From Bacteroidota bacterium (GTDB lineage: Bacteria; Bacteroidota; Bacteroidia; Chitinophagales; Chitinophagaceae), in the NCBI GenBank assembly GCA_023409975.1, contig JAEYQO010000002.1:1-13469 (forward strand): DNA of 13,469 nt, given 5' to 3'. Below are positions 6,904-13,469 of this stretch, one piece after another. The position numbers and the translations under genes are program-made. How positions within the stretch are numbered: the stretch's first letter is position 1; each line of letters begins with the position of its first letter. Below the pieces are notes generated by a model that had not been told where the DNA came from, made no database searches, and was given only the letters and a program-made list of their open reading frames with translations.

Positions 6904-6911
6904 TACCTTTG
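6904..6911 (+). promoter_or_regulatory. Bacteroidota -7 promoter element for the TPR gene
   Basis: TACCTTTG matches TAnnTTTG exactly and is followed by GCGCG. It lies 18 nt before the TTG start at 6930, the same distance as the hutH element from its ATG. Transcription is predicted near 6918, leaving a leader of about 12 nt. No strong -33 match is present 19 nt upstream. It indicates that the TPR gene is transcribed separately from HU at least part of the time. Confidence 0.5.
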
Positions 6912-6929
6912 CGCGAGAAAATTTAAGCC

Positions 6930-7766
6930 TTGCGACCGGTACACATCATTTCGATCTTAGCAGCTATAGCAATAATTGCTTTATTCTATTTTGGAGGAAA
7001 TATAGTTCCTCCCAAAAAAGCAGGTGAACAACAGACTGCGGCTACAGAGCCACATGCTGTTGCACCTGCTTCTTTTGATTCAGTACTTCATGCAGCAAAA
7101 ACCAATTTGCCTGAACACGCCCGTGAGGAAGTAGTTTCAGTAGAGACCGCACTCGCGGGAGTGGCTGATTCTGGAAAGATGGCTGTTTACTTTGACAGCC
7201 TGGGGAAGATCTGGCAGGAACACCGTCAACCAGATATTGCAGCGTTTTATTATCTGGAGGCTGGCAAGTTGGAGAATTCCGAAAAAAAGCTGACCTTTGC
7301 AGCCCAATTGCTTTTGGAGCTTGCCAGAAGGGCACATTCTGCTGAAATGCAGGCCTGGAACGGACAAAAAGCTATAGAAGGATTCAGGAAAGTTCTTGAG
7401 ATAAATCCGGACAATGACACGATCAAAGTCCTGCTGGCTGAGTCACTTATAGGAACAGGGTCGACCATGGATGGAGTGTTACTACTTCGCGATGTGACGA
7501 CCAGTGATCCGGACAATGTTCCTGCGAACCTGATCCTGGGACAGCAGGGAATTGTCTCAGGGCAGCTCGATAAGGCAATGGACCGGTTCGAAACAGTTCT
7601 GAAAGCTGAACCAGAGAATGTGGCAGCTTTGCTGGGACTCGCTGAGGTACAAAAGAACAAAGGGAATAAAGAAAAGGCGATAGAGCTGCTTGAACAGGCA
7701 AAGAAAGTAATGAAGAATCCTGACTTCGATAAGGATGTCGATCAATACATAAGTACATTTAAATAA
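6930..7766 (+). CDS. Membrane-anchored tetratricopeptide-repeat protein
   Basis: A 278-residue protein with one N-terminal hydrophobic helix (about 4-22) followed by a Lys/Gln/Ala-rich linker and a helical domain, probably periplasmic. Tetratricopeptide repeats are visible from about 145 to 262: KAIEGFRKVLEINPDN, then a unit ending TSDPDNVPANLILG, then DKAMDRFETVLKAEPENVAALLGLAEVQ, and a closing helix with KAIELLEQAKK. TPR domains act as protein-protein scaffolds; the partner is unknown. The start must be TTG at 6930: an in-frame TAA is two codons upstream and the next Met (residue 84) lies inside the domain, which would lose the anchor. It has its own promoter, and the COX24-like small gene follows 18 bp after its stop. 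The general class is secure, the function is not. Confidence 0.85.
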   Translation: MRPVHIISILAAIAIIALFYFGGNIVPPKKAGEQQTAATEPHAVAPASFDSVLHAAKTNLPEHAREEVVSVETALAGVADSGKMAVYFDSLGKIWQEHRQPDIAAFYYLEAGKLENSEKKLTFAAQLLLELARRAHSAEMQAWNGQKAIEGFRKVLEINPDNDTIKVLLAESLIGTGSTMDGVLLLRDVTTSDPDNVPANLILGQQGIVSGQLDKAMDRFETVLKAEPENVAALLGLAEVQKNKGNKEKAIELLEQAKKVMKNPDFDKDVDQYISTFK

Positions 7767-7784
7767 ACTAAAAATAATTAGTGT

Positions 7785-7877
7785 ATGCCTTGTGGTAAAA
7801 AGAGAAAAAGACATAAAATCGCTACTCACAAACGTAAGAAGCGCCTGAGAAAGAACCGTCATAAGAAGAAGAAATAG
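7785..7877 (+). CDS. 30-residue Lys/Arg-rich COX24/AURKAIP1 (mS38-like) small protein
   Basis: The ORF starts at ATG 7785 and stops at TAG 7875. It encodes only 30 residues, beginning MPCGKKRKRHK and ending KNRHKKKK, with more than half Lys/Arg. I recognise this as the short protein conserved in Bacteroidota with the AURKAIP1/COX24 C-terminal domain, related to the mitochondrial ribosomal protein mS38 and similar in style to small ribosomal proteins such as bS22. It probably binds rRNA in the small subunit; that role is inferred from the family. It lies 18 bp after the TPR gene and before the RNase G gene. An A-rich stretch, not a Shine-Dalgarno, precedes the ATG. It is too short for many gene callers and easily missed. 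Confidence 0.85.
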   Translation: MPCGKKRKRHKIATHKRKKRLRKNRHKKKK

Positions 7878-7917
7878 CGGTCTGACGGCAGCTAAGGCTC
7901 TCACAGTTCTTTATAAC

Positions 7918-7974
7918 AACATTCCCTTACATCTTTTGCTACCCATTCATCAGCTTAAGGTGTAAGGTTTTGTT
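7918..7974 (+). promoter_or_regulatory. Long hairpin between the COX24-like gene and the RNase G gene
   Basis: The arm 7925-7940 pairs with 7952-7967 in 14 of 16 positions (one G-U, a 2-nt T-T internal loop), with an 11-nt loop. AACA at 7918-7921 pairs with TGTT at 7971-7974 beyond a 3-nt internal loop. The tail TTTTGTTATT follows. It could terminate transcription after the small ribosomal-type gene. It could equally be a 5' leader structure of the RNase gene, whose ATG is about 60 nt further on; enteric RNase E controls its own mRNA through leader hairpins. Sequence alone does not separate these two roles. Confidence 0.5.
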
Positions 7975-8032
7975 ATTGCATAAGGACTGAAGGAACTCAA
8001 GGCTGACGGAGGAATGGAAAAATGACGGAACC

Positions 8033-9589
8033 ATGAACAAAGAACTTATTATTAACTCTGCAGGAGACGGTGTTGAGATCGCCCTCCTGGAAGATAAGAA
8101 GCTTGTAGAGTTACACTTTGAACGGGGGAAAGACCATTTCGCCGTTGGTGATCTTTACCTCGGAAAGGTAAAAAAGCTAATGCCCGGTCTCAATGCAGCA
8201 TTTGTTGACGTAGGCTTCGAGAAAGACGCTTTTCTCCACTATACAGATCTCAGCCCCTACTTCCGTTCTCTAGTAAAATTTTCCAGGCAGTCTATCGAAG
8301 GTAATACCCCATGGGGTGAGGATTTCGGTAAATTCCGTAATGATCAGGATATCGTTAAATCGGGAAAAATCACCGAAGTGATGAATGGCAAACCAGAGGT
8401 TCTCGTGCAGATCCTCAAAGAGCCCATTTCTTCCAAAGGCCCAAGGCTGAGCTGTGAAATCTCCCTCCCGGGAAGGTTTGTAGTGATGACTCCCTTCAAT
8501 GATGTGGTAGCGATTTCCAGAAAGATTCATTCTGCTGACGAGCGCAAAAGGCTGCAGCGGATTGTCGAAGCTATCAAGCCAAAGAACTTCGGTGTCATCG
8601 TAAGAACAGCCGCAGAAGGAAAGAATACAGCAGAATTACACGCGGATATTCTCGAACTGGAAAAGATGTGGGCATCCATTCAGAAGAACCTGAAAGGAGC
8701 AAAGGCACCTCAGATCATACTGAGCGAGCAGGACAAAACCACATCGATACTCCGTGATCTCCTGAGCGAAAGCTTTCAGAAGATCGTGATCAACGATAAA
8801 AAACTACTCTCGGAAACAAAGGACTACATCTCGAGAATAGCGCCCGAGAAAGAAGAGATCGTCACCTACCATAACGGAGGGCAACCCATATTCGATACTT
8901 ATGGCGTTACCAAACAGATGAAAGCATCGTTTGGCAAAACTGTCAATCTGGACAGCGGCTCCTACCTGATCATTGAACACACAGAAGCCCTGCACGTCAT
9001 TGACGTCAACAGCGGCACCAGAAGTGGAGATATCGGACAGGAACAAAACGCACTGGCTACCAATCTGGAGGCCGCAAAGGAAATCTCGCGACAGATGCGT
9101 TTGCGCGACCTGGGTGGAATCATCATTATCGACTTTATAGACATGCGTTTGCCCGAGAACAAGAAGAGGCTTGTTGAGGCAATGACAGAGTTTATGGAGC
9201 ACGACCGTGCGAGGCATACCATCCTGCCGATATCGAAGTTTGGACTGATGCAGATCACACGGCAGCGTCTGCGCCCGGAACTTAATATCAGCACCGCAGA
9301 AGTTTGTCCTACCTGTAAAGGCACCGGTAAGATCGGTCCGTCCTTACTGATAGCGGATGAAATCGAAAAAGACCTCAAATACCTGATCAATCAGGGACAC
9401 AGACATCTGGCACTCCATGTTCACCCCATCATGGCAGCCTACCTGACGAAGGGTAATTTCTTCAACTCCATGATCTGGAAATGGTATTGGAACTTCAAGG
9501 TGAAGGTGAAGATTGTTACGGATAACAATGCCCCGATTACACAGTATCAGTTTTATGACAGGAAGACAGACGATCTGATCAAACTGTAA
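8033..9589 (+). CDS. rng: Ribonuclease E/G family endoribonuclease (RNase G type)
   Basis: A 518-residue single-strand-specific endoribonuclease for rRNA and mRNA processing. An S1 RNA-binding domain spans about 35-130 (GDLYLGKVKKLMPGLNAAFV near 39-58), interrupted by a polar insert at about 75-110. The DNase I-like catalytic domain carries the metal-binding aspartates in VIDVNSGTRSG (Asp324) and IIDFIDM (Asp367), corresponding to RNase E Asp303 and Asp346. The Zn-link CPTCKGTG gives Cys425 and Cys428, which join protomers. There is no long C-terminal scaffold as in RNase E, and the length fits RNase G (about 490). The ATG at 8033 gives the family N-terminus; a GGAGG at 8008-8012 is too far away (20 nt) to matter. 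It is preceded by a long hairpin and ends at an intrinsic terminator. Confidence 0.95.
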   Translation: MNKELIINSAGDGVEIALLEDKKLVELHFERGKDHFAVGDLYLGKVKKLMPGLNAAFVDVGFEKDAFLHYTDLSPYFRSLVKFSRQSIEGNTPWGEDFGKFRNDQDIVKSGKITEVMNGKPEVLVQILKEPISSKGPRLSCEISLPGRFVVMTPFNDVVAISRKIHSADERKRLQRIVEAIKPKNFGVIVRTAAEGKNTAELHADILELEKMWASIQKNLKGAKAPQIILSEQDKTTSILRDLLSESFQKIVINDKKLLSETKDYISRIAPEKEEIVTYHNGGQPIFDTYGVTKQMKASFGKTVNLDSGSYLIIEHTEALHVIDVNSGTRSGDIGQEQNALATNLEAAKEISRQMRLRDLGGIIIIDFIDMRLPENKKRLVEAMTEFMEHDRARHTILPISKFGLMQITRQRLRPELNISTAEVCPTCKGTGKIGPSLLIADEIEKDLKYLINQGHRHLALHVHPIMAAYLTKGNFFNSMIWKWYWNFKVKVKIVTDNNAPITQYQFYDRKTDDLIKL

Positions 9590-9608
9590 CATATCTCAAC
9601 TTTTTTAG

Positions 9609-9638
9609 AAAGCACAGGTTTGCCGCCTGTGCTTTTTT
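9609..9638 (+). terminator. Intrinsic terminator after the RNase G gene
   Basis: AGCACAGG at 9611-9618 pairs perfectly with CCTGTGCT at 9626-9633. Flanking A-T pairs extend the stem to 9609/9635, and a run of six T (9633-9638) follows. It starts 19 bp after the rng stop. It sits directly before dgt, so the dgt unit either has its own promoter or relies on readthrough. Confidence 0.85.
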
Positions 9639-9654
9639 AATGCATTTTTACGTC

Positions 9655-11043
9655 ATGAACTGGGCAGGGCTATACAGTGCCAGAAGAACGGGTGATGCGG
9701 GCCGGAAGGCGAACAATCCGGATAAGGTGCGAACCTCTTTTTTGCGGGACTATGACAGGATTATCTTCTCGTCACCTTTCCGCCGACTACAGAACAAGAC
9801 GCAGGTATTTCCCTTACCGGGTGCTGTTTTCGTCCACAACAGGCTTACACATAGCCTGGAGGTGGCCTCCGTCGGCAGATCACTGGGAAAAGCAGTAGGA
9901 GAAGCGATTGCAGCCAGATACCCCGATCAATCCCCGGAGTTCATCGATTTTTACAGGCACGAGCTACAGTCAGTTATCGCCGCAGCCTGCCTTGCTCATG
10001 ATATCGGCAACCCACCCTTCGGACATTCGGGTGAAGATGCCATCCGACATTTCTTCGAGCGTCTCGAGGGGACTGCTGCACGCCGTTTCCGAGAGGAGCT
10101 GACGGAAAACCAACAGAAAGACTTTGAGAAATTTGAGGGTAACTCCAACGCCTTCCGAATCCTGACTCACAGTTTCAATGAGACTGAACAGGGGGGCTAC
10201 AAGCTCACATATGCCACCCTGGCGGCTATCGTTAAATATCCCTGCAATTCAGCGGAAGGCTTCCGGAAAGACAGCCGGATCTCCACTCGAAAATCGGGGT
10301 TCTTTGACAGCGAAGTTGAGACGTTTGAACACATCGCCAGGACACTGGATCTTCCAAGACATTCCGGACCCGGAACTGTTTATGCTCGCCACCCGTTTGT
10401 CTTCCTGACAGAGGCCGCAGATGATATCTGCTATCGGGTTATTGACCTGGAAGACGCCCACCGGCTGAAGATCGTTTCCCTTGAAACTTTTCAAAAACTC
10501 TTTCTTCCGTTCTTCGAAAACGAGAGCGGCTACAATGGAATTGACTATCTGAAGCGCAAGCTTGCCGCAATTAATGATGACAATCAAAAGGTGCAGTTCA
10601 TCCGTGCAAAATGGATTGGACTGATGGTTGAAAAAACAGCCGCCGCCTTTATGGAAAATGAACAGGAACTGCTGCATGGTCGCCTCGAAACAGACCTTTT
10701 GAAATGCCTTCCCGCCCCCTATCAGGAGCTCATCAGAATGATCAACCAGTTTTCCTATAGCAATATCTACAATTACCGTTCTGTAGTTGAAATTGAAATC
10801 GCCGGTTTCAACATCATCGGAGGACTATTAAAAGAGTTCATACAGGCGGTGATGCAGCCCAGCGATGTGAGAGCAGAAAAACTCTTACAGCTCATCCCAG
10901 CCCAGTATGTAATCGATAAGCAAGGACATCAGATCTATCAGAATATCCAGTCAGTTACCGATTTCATATCCGGCATGACGGATCTCTACGCCATCGACCT
11001 TTACAGAAAGATTACCGGCATTTCTATTCCTGAAATCAGATAA
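9655..11043 (+). CDS. dgt: Deoxyguanosinetriphosphate triphosphohydrolase (dGTPase-like, HD domain)
   Basis: A 462-residue HD-superfamily enzyme that hydrolyses dNTPs, classically dGTP, to the nucleoside and triphosphate, influencing dNTP balance. The metal-binding residues are visible: NRLTHSLEVA (His66), CLAHDIGNPPFGHSGE (His115-Asp116) and the later Asp of AADDICYRV (about 256-257). The N-terminal FSSPFRRLQNKTQV block is typical of dGTPases. The ATG at 9655 is chosen because an in-frame ATG at 9640 falls just after the terminator T-run and adds five untypical residues. It is the first gene of a compact unit, with queA starting 2 bp after its stop. The true preferred dNTP cannot be read from sequence. 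Confidence 0.9.
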   Translation: MNWAGLYSARRTGDAGRKANNPDKVRTSFLRDYDRIIFSSPFRRLQNKTQVFPLPGAVFVHNRLTHSLEVASVGRSLGKAVGEAIAARYPDQSPEFIDFYRHELQSVIAAACLAHDIGNPPFGHSGEDAIRHFFERLEGTAARRFREELTENQQKDFEKFEGNSNAFRILTHSFNETEQGGYKLTYATLAAIVKYPCNSAEGFRKDSRISTRKSGFFDSEVETFEHIARTLDLPRHSGPGTVYARHPFVFLTEAADDICYRVIDLEDAHRLKIVSLETFQKLFLPFFENESGYNGIDYLKRKLAAINDDNQKVQFIRAKWIGLMVEKTAAAFMENEQELLHGRLETDLLKCLPAPYQELIRMINQFSYSNIYNYRSVVEIEIAGFNIIGGLLKEFIQAVMQPSDVRAEKLLQLIPAQYVIDKQGHQIYQNIQSVTDFISGMTDLYAIDLYRKITGISIPEIR

Positions 11044-11045
11044 CT

Positions 11046-12293
11046 ATGAAGCATCCGGGATCGATAAAAATTGAGGCCTACGATTACGAATTGGCTGATA
11101 GCCAGATCGCCAGATACCCGCTGGAAACACGCGATACGGCCAGGTTGCTGGTTTATAAAAATGGAGCGATAACAGAAGATACCTATCGGGATCTGGGAAG
11201 CCAACTTCCTCCGGATACGTTTCTCGTTTTCAATCAGACAAAAGTAATTCACGCCAGACTCCTGTTTCAGAAGACAACGGGGGGAGTGATCGAAATCTTC
11301 TGCCTGGAGCCTCATACAAAGTACGGAGAAGTACAGGAAGCCATGCGGCAGCAAAACCAGGTATGGTGGCAGTGTATGATAGGCGGTGCCAGCAAATGGA
11401 AGCATGGAATGGTGCTGGAACGTAGTTTCGAGCATTACGATCTGCAGCTCAGAGCCGCAATTGTGGAACGTCTGTCTGGTTCTTATACCATAGAATTCAC
11501 CTGGACGGCTTCCAAATGTCTGAGCTTTGGAGAGGTGCTGGAAATAGCGGGCGAGGTGCCCCTTCCTCCCTATCTTCAGCGTAAAGCAGAGGAAGGAGAT
11601 GAGCGGCGATACCAGACTGTTTATGCCAGGGAAGAAGGCAGTGTTGCGGCACCCACCGCCGGTCTGCACTTTACGGAGGCTTTGCTCGAAGACCTCGATA
11701 ATCGGGGTATCGGACGGGGGTTTGTCACGTTACATGTAGGAGCGGGAACCTTCAAACCCGTGAGCGCTGAGGAACTGGCTGAGCATGAAATGCATGCAGA
11801 ATGGATCGACGTATCGATAGACCTGATACAGAAACTGGCTCAGCAGACAGGGCCTGTCGTAGCTGTCGGAACGACTTCCCTGCGAACCATCGAGAGTCTG
11901 TACTGGATCGGTCAAAAATTACTAAATCATATAGTGCCTGTCACCGGCGGAGTAGCTGTTGGTCAGTGGGACCCTTATGACACAGAGGGTGCCACACCAT
12001 CTGCTCAGGACGCATTGACCGCCCTCGCTGACTGGCTGCTACAGAATCATTTAGATCGCCTCGTGGTGAAAACACAGATCCTGATCGCACCCGGTTATCA
12101 ATTCAAAATGGCTACAGGCCTCATCACTAATTTTCACCAACCCAGATCTACTTTATTACTGCTGGTGGCGGCGATGATCGGTGACGACTGGCACAGGGTT
12201 TATGACTACGCCCTGAACAATGGGTTCAGGTTTCTTAGCTTTGGTGATGGCAGCCTGTTATGGGCCCGGCACGCTAACGACAAGTTAATATGA
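11046..12293 (+). CDS. queA: S-adenosylmethionine:tRNA ribosyltransferase-isomerase
   Basis: A 415-residue enzyme that transfers and isomerises the ribose of AdoMet onto 7-aminomethyl-7-deazaguanine at tRNA position 34, giving epoxyqueuosine. Family blocks appear in order: PLPPYL (172-177), SVAAPTAGLHFT (199-210), LHVGAGTF (229-236), GTTSLRT (275-281) and TNFHQPRSTLL (361-371). It is longer than E. coli QueA (356). The extra length is mainly in a WW-containing segment around 90-130 and in a region around 282-345 between GTTSLRT and APGYQF; all hallmark motifs are intact. The start is 2 bp after dgt, and the stop overlaps the nadC start (ATGA), indicating translational coupling. No other queuosine gene is in the window. 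Confidence 0.94.
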   Translation: MKHPGSIKIEAYDYELADSQIARYPLETRDTARLLVYKNGAITEDTYRDLGSQLPPDTFLVFNQTKVIHARLLFQKTTGGVIEIFCLEPHTKYGEVQEAMRQQNQVWWQCMIGGASKWKHGMVLERSFEHYDLQLRAAIVERLSGSYTIEFTWTASKCLSFGEVLEIAGEVPLPPYLQRKAEEGDERRYQTVYAREEGSVAAPTAGLHFTEALLEDLDNRGIGRGFVTLHVGAGTFKPVSAEELAEHEMHAEWIDVSIDLIQKLAQQTGPVVAVGTTSLRTIESLYWIGQKLLNHIVPVTGGVAVGQWDPYDTEGATPSAQDALTALADWLLQNHLDRLVVKTQILIAPGYQFKMATGLITNFHQPRSTLLLLVAAMIGDDWHRVYDYALNNGFRFLSFGDGSLLWARHANDKLI

Positions 12294-13129
12294 CAACACA
12301 GGAATTTATTGCTGCAGCATTGAAAGAAGATGTGGGTCCTGGCGACTACTCCACACTGGCTAGCATAGACCCGCAAACGAGCGGCAGAGCGGTACTGAAA
12401 GTTAAGGAGCGGGGGATTCTGGCTGGTGTGAAACTGGCACAGGAAATTTTCCATCACCTGGAACCCGAGGCTCGTTTTACGATCTATAAAGCTGACGGTG
12501 ACGCTGTGGCTGTTGGAGATATTGCTTTCGAAGTTGAAGCAAAGGTCCACACCATTCTGATGGCGGAGCGCCTCAGTCTGAACTGCATGCAGCGAATGAG
12601 CGGCATCGCCTCACTCACTCATCAGTTTGTAAGAAAAATCAGTGGGTATAAAGCCCGGATTCTGGACACGAGGAAAACCACACCCCTATTCCGCCATTAT
12701 GAAAAGCAGGCAGTGGTCATAGGCGGTGGAGAAAACCATCGCATGGGTTTATATGATATGGTAATGCTCAAAGACAACCATATCGACTTTTGCGGAGGCA
12801 TCGGTAAAGCTGTCGAAAAAACAAAACAGTACCTGCAGAAACACCAACTGGATCTGGGTATTGAAGTCGAAACCCGCAACCTTGAGGATGTGAAGGAGGT
12901 TCTCGCCGCTGGCGGTGTACAGAGAATTATGCTGGATAATTATAGTCCTGAGATGATCGTTGAAGCTGTGAAACTGATCTCCGGAAGCGCCGAGACAGAA
13001 GCATCGGGAGGGATCAACCTCGACAATGTTGAAGAATATGCATCCACCGGCGTTGACTATATTTCTGTAGGGGCTGTCATCCACCATGCAGTGAGCATGG
13101 ATCTTAGCCTAAAAGCTCAGGTTATCTGA
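12290..13129 (+). CDS. nadC: Nicotinate-nucleotide pyrophosphorylase (quinolinate phosphoribosyltransferase)
   Basis: A 279-residue enzyme that converts quinolinate and PRPP to nicotinate mononucleotide, CO2 and PPi in de novo NAD synthesis. Motifs visible: EDVGPGDYST (13-22), AERLSLNCMQRMSGIA (92-107), ILDTRKTTP (124-132, with the PRPP/quinolinate-binding Arg and Lys), ENHRMGLYD (148-156), MLKDNHI (159-165), then EASGGI and GVDYISVGA near the C-terminus. Length is normal. The ATG overlaps the queA stop by 4 bp, and the TGA overlaps the next ATG by 1 bp. The nadA and nadB partners are not in the window. Confidence 0.95.
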   Translation: MTTQEFIAAALKEDVGPGDYSTLASIDPQTSGRAVLKVKERGILAGVKLAQEIFHHLEPEARFTIYKADGDAVAVGDIAFEVEAKVHTILMAERLSLNCMQRMSGIASLTHQFVRKISGYKARILDTRKTTPLFRHYEKQAVVIGGGENHRMGLYDMVMLKDNHIDFCGGIGKAVEKTKQYLQKHQLDLGIEVETRNLEDVKEVLAAGGVQRIMLDNYSPEMIVEAVKLISGSAETEASGGINLDNVEEYASTGVDYISVGAVIHHAVSMDLSLKAQVI

Positions 13130-13469
13130 TGAAACACCTGGTCTTCATCATCAATCCCCGGTCGGGTGTCGACAGACAGAAAGCAATACAGACCTTGATC
13201 GGGGAGTATCTGGACCAACAGGTATATAGTTTCGAAATCCGCTATACCGAATATGCCCGTCACGGTACTGAACTGGCTAAAGATGCTGCTTTAAAAGGAG
13301 CATTTGCAGTAGTCGCAGTAGGCGGGGACGGTTCCGTAAATGATATTGTCAAAGGTCTGCTGGGCACCCCCACTTTGCTCGGAATCATCCCGATGGGTTC
13401 GGGCAATGGAATGGCCAGATCGCTTGGGATCCCCCTGGATATCCGTAAGGCAATAGCGGTGCTCAACCA
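13129..13469 (+). CDS. Diacylglycerol/lipid kinase-family protein, truncated by the window edge
   Basis: The first 113 residues are visible; the gene continues beyond the right edge. NPRSG at 9-13, VGGDGSVND at 64-72 and GSGNGMARSLGIP at 90-102 are the nucleotide-binding and catalytic motifs of the DAGK catalytic domain (YegS/BmrU/DgkB type). Members phosphorylate diacylglycerol or other lipids with ATP. The ATG shares one base with the nadC TGA, so translation is probably coupled. The substrate and any membrane or C-terminal domain cannot be judged. Confidence 0.9.
   Translation, partial: MKHLVFIINPRSGVDRQKAIQTLIGEYLDQQVYSFEIRYTEYARHGTELAKDAALKGAFAVVAVGGDGSVNDIVKGLLGTPTLLGIIPMGSGNGMARSLGIPLDIRKAIAVLN

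Noticed and set aside
8014..8025. Mini-ORF Met-Glu-Lys-stop after GGAGG, just before rng, as a leader peptide
   Set aside because: Three codons with the GGAGG only 1 nt from the ATG; spacing is wrong and Bacteroidota make little use of Shine-Dalgarno pairing.
9615..9622. CAGGTTTG as a -7 promoter element for dgt
   Set aside because: It lies inside the terminator hairpin, has a mismatch and lacks a -33 TTTG; likely coincidence.
9640..9654. ATG at 9640 as the dgt start
   Set aside because: It falls just after the terminator T-run and adds five residues outside the conserved N-terminus.
1..13469. Search for CRISPR arrays, tRNA or rRNA genes, transposases, toxin-antitoxin pairs and phage genes
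   Set aside because: No regularly spaced repeats, cloverleaf sequences or recognisable mobile-element or defence proteins were seen.

Overview
The window looks like a chromosomal housekeeping segment from a member of the Bacteroidota, most likely Chitinophagales/Chitinophagaceae. The family-level assignment is an inference. It rests on: (1) the protein types, namely a histidine ammonia-lyase, a heme A synthase, an HU protein with the RNI version of the arm motif, an RNase G with a Zn-link, and a 30-residue Lys/Arg-rich COX24/mS38-like protein; (2) promoters matching the Bacteroidota -7 consensus TAnnTTTG; (3) start codons without useful Shine-Dalgarno spacing, two of them unavoidable TTG codons.

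Layout. Positions 1-232 are a short upstream region with a GC-rich palindrome and a -7 element. hutH (233-1711, +) follows, then 11 bp later an unrecognised DxD-type glycosyltransferase-like gene (1723-2643, +). On the minus strand, ctaA (6049-4988) is followed by a large membrane-anchored patatin-like phospholipase (4881-2626). The 3' end of the phospholipase gene overlaps the 3' end of the glycosyltransferase gene by 18 bp, tail to tail. A gene-free divergent region (6050-6555) lies between ctaA and the HU gene. It holds a long nested inverted-repeat structure (6197-6374) preceded by a near-consensus promoter, and a second set of competing hairpins (6379-6463). The plus strand then carries the HU gene (6556-6879), a TPR protein (6930-7766, own promoter), the 30-codon COX24/mS38-like gene (7785-7877), a long intergenic hairpin (7918-7974) and an RNase E/G gene (8033-9589) closed by a clear intrinsic terminator. 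A tightly packed unit ends the window: dgt (9655), queA (11046), nadC (12290) and a diacylglycerol/lipid kinase gene (13129) cut by the right edge. Its gaps and overlaps are +2, -4 and -1 bp.

How the genes relate. The HU-TPR-COX24-like-RNase G block is biased toward DNA architecture, RNA turnover and translation. The dgt-queA-nadC-kinase block joins nucleotide (dNTP), tRNA queuosine, NAD and lipid functions by translational coupling rather than by one pathway. ctaA makes heme A for cytochrome oxidase, and its downstream neighbour is a membrane lipase-like protein. hutH stands alone, without other hut genes.

I see no defence system, prophage, transposase gene, CRISPR, tRNA or rRNA. The most interesting unexplained signal is the structured, promoter-preceded, gene-free stretch between ctaA and the HU gene, which could be a small RNA gene or, less likely, a MITE-like element. 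Second is the pattern of very short predicted leaders (about 9-12 nt), two of them with TTG starts.
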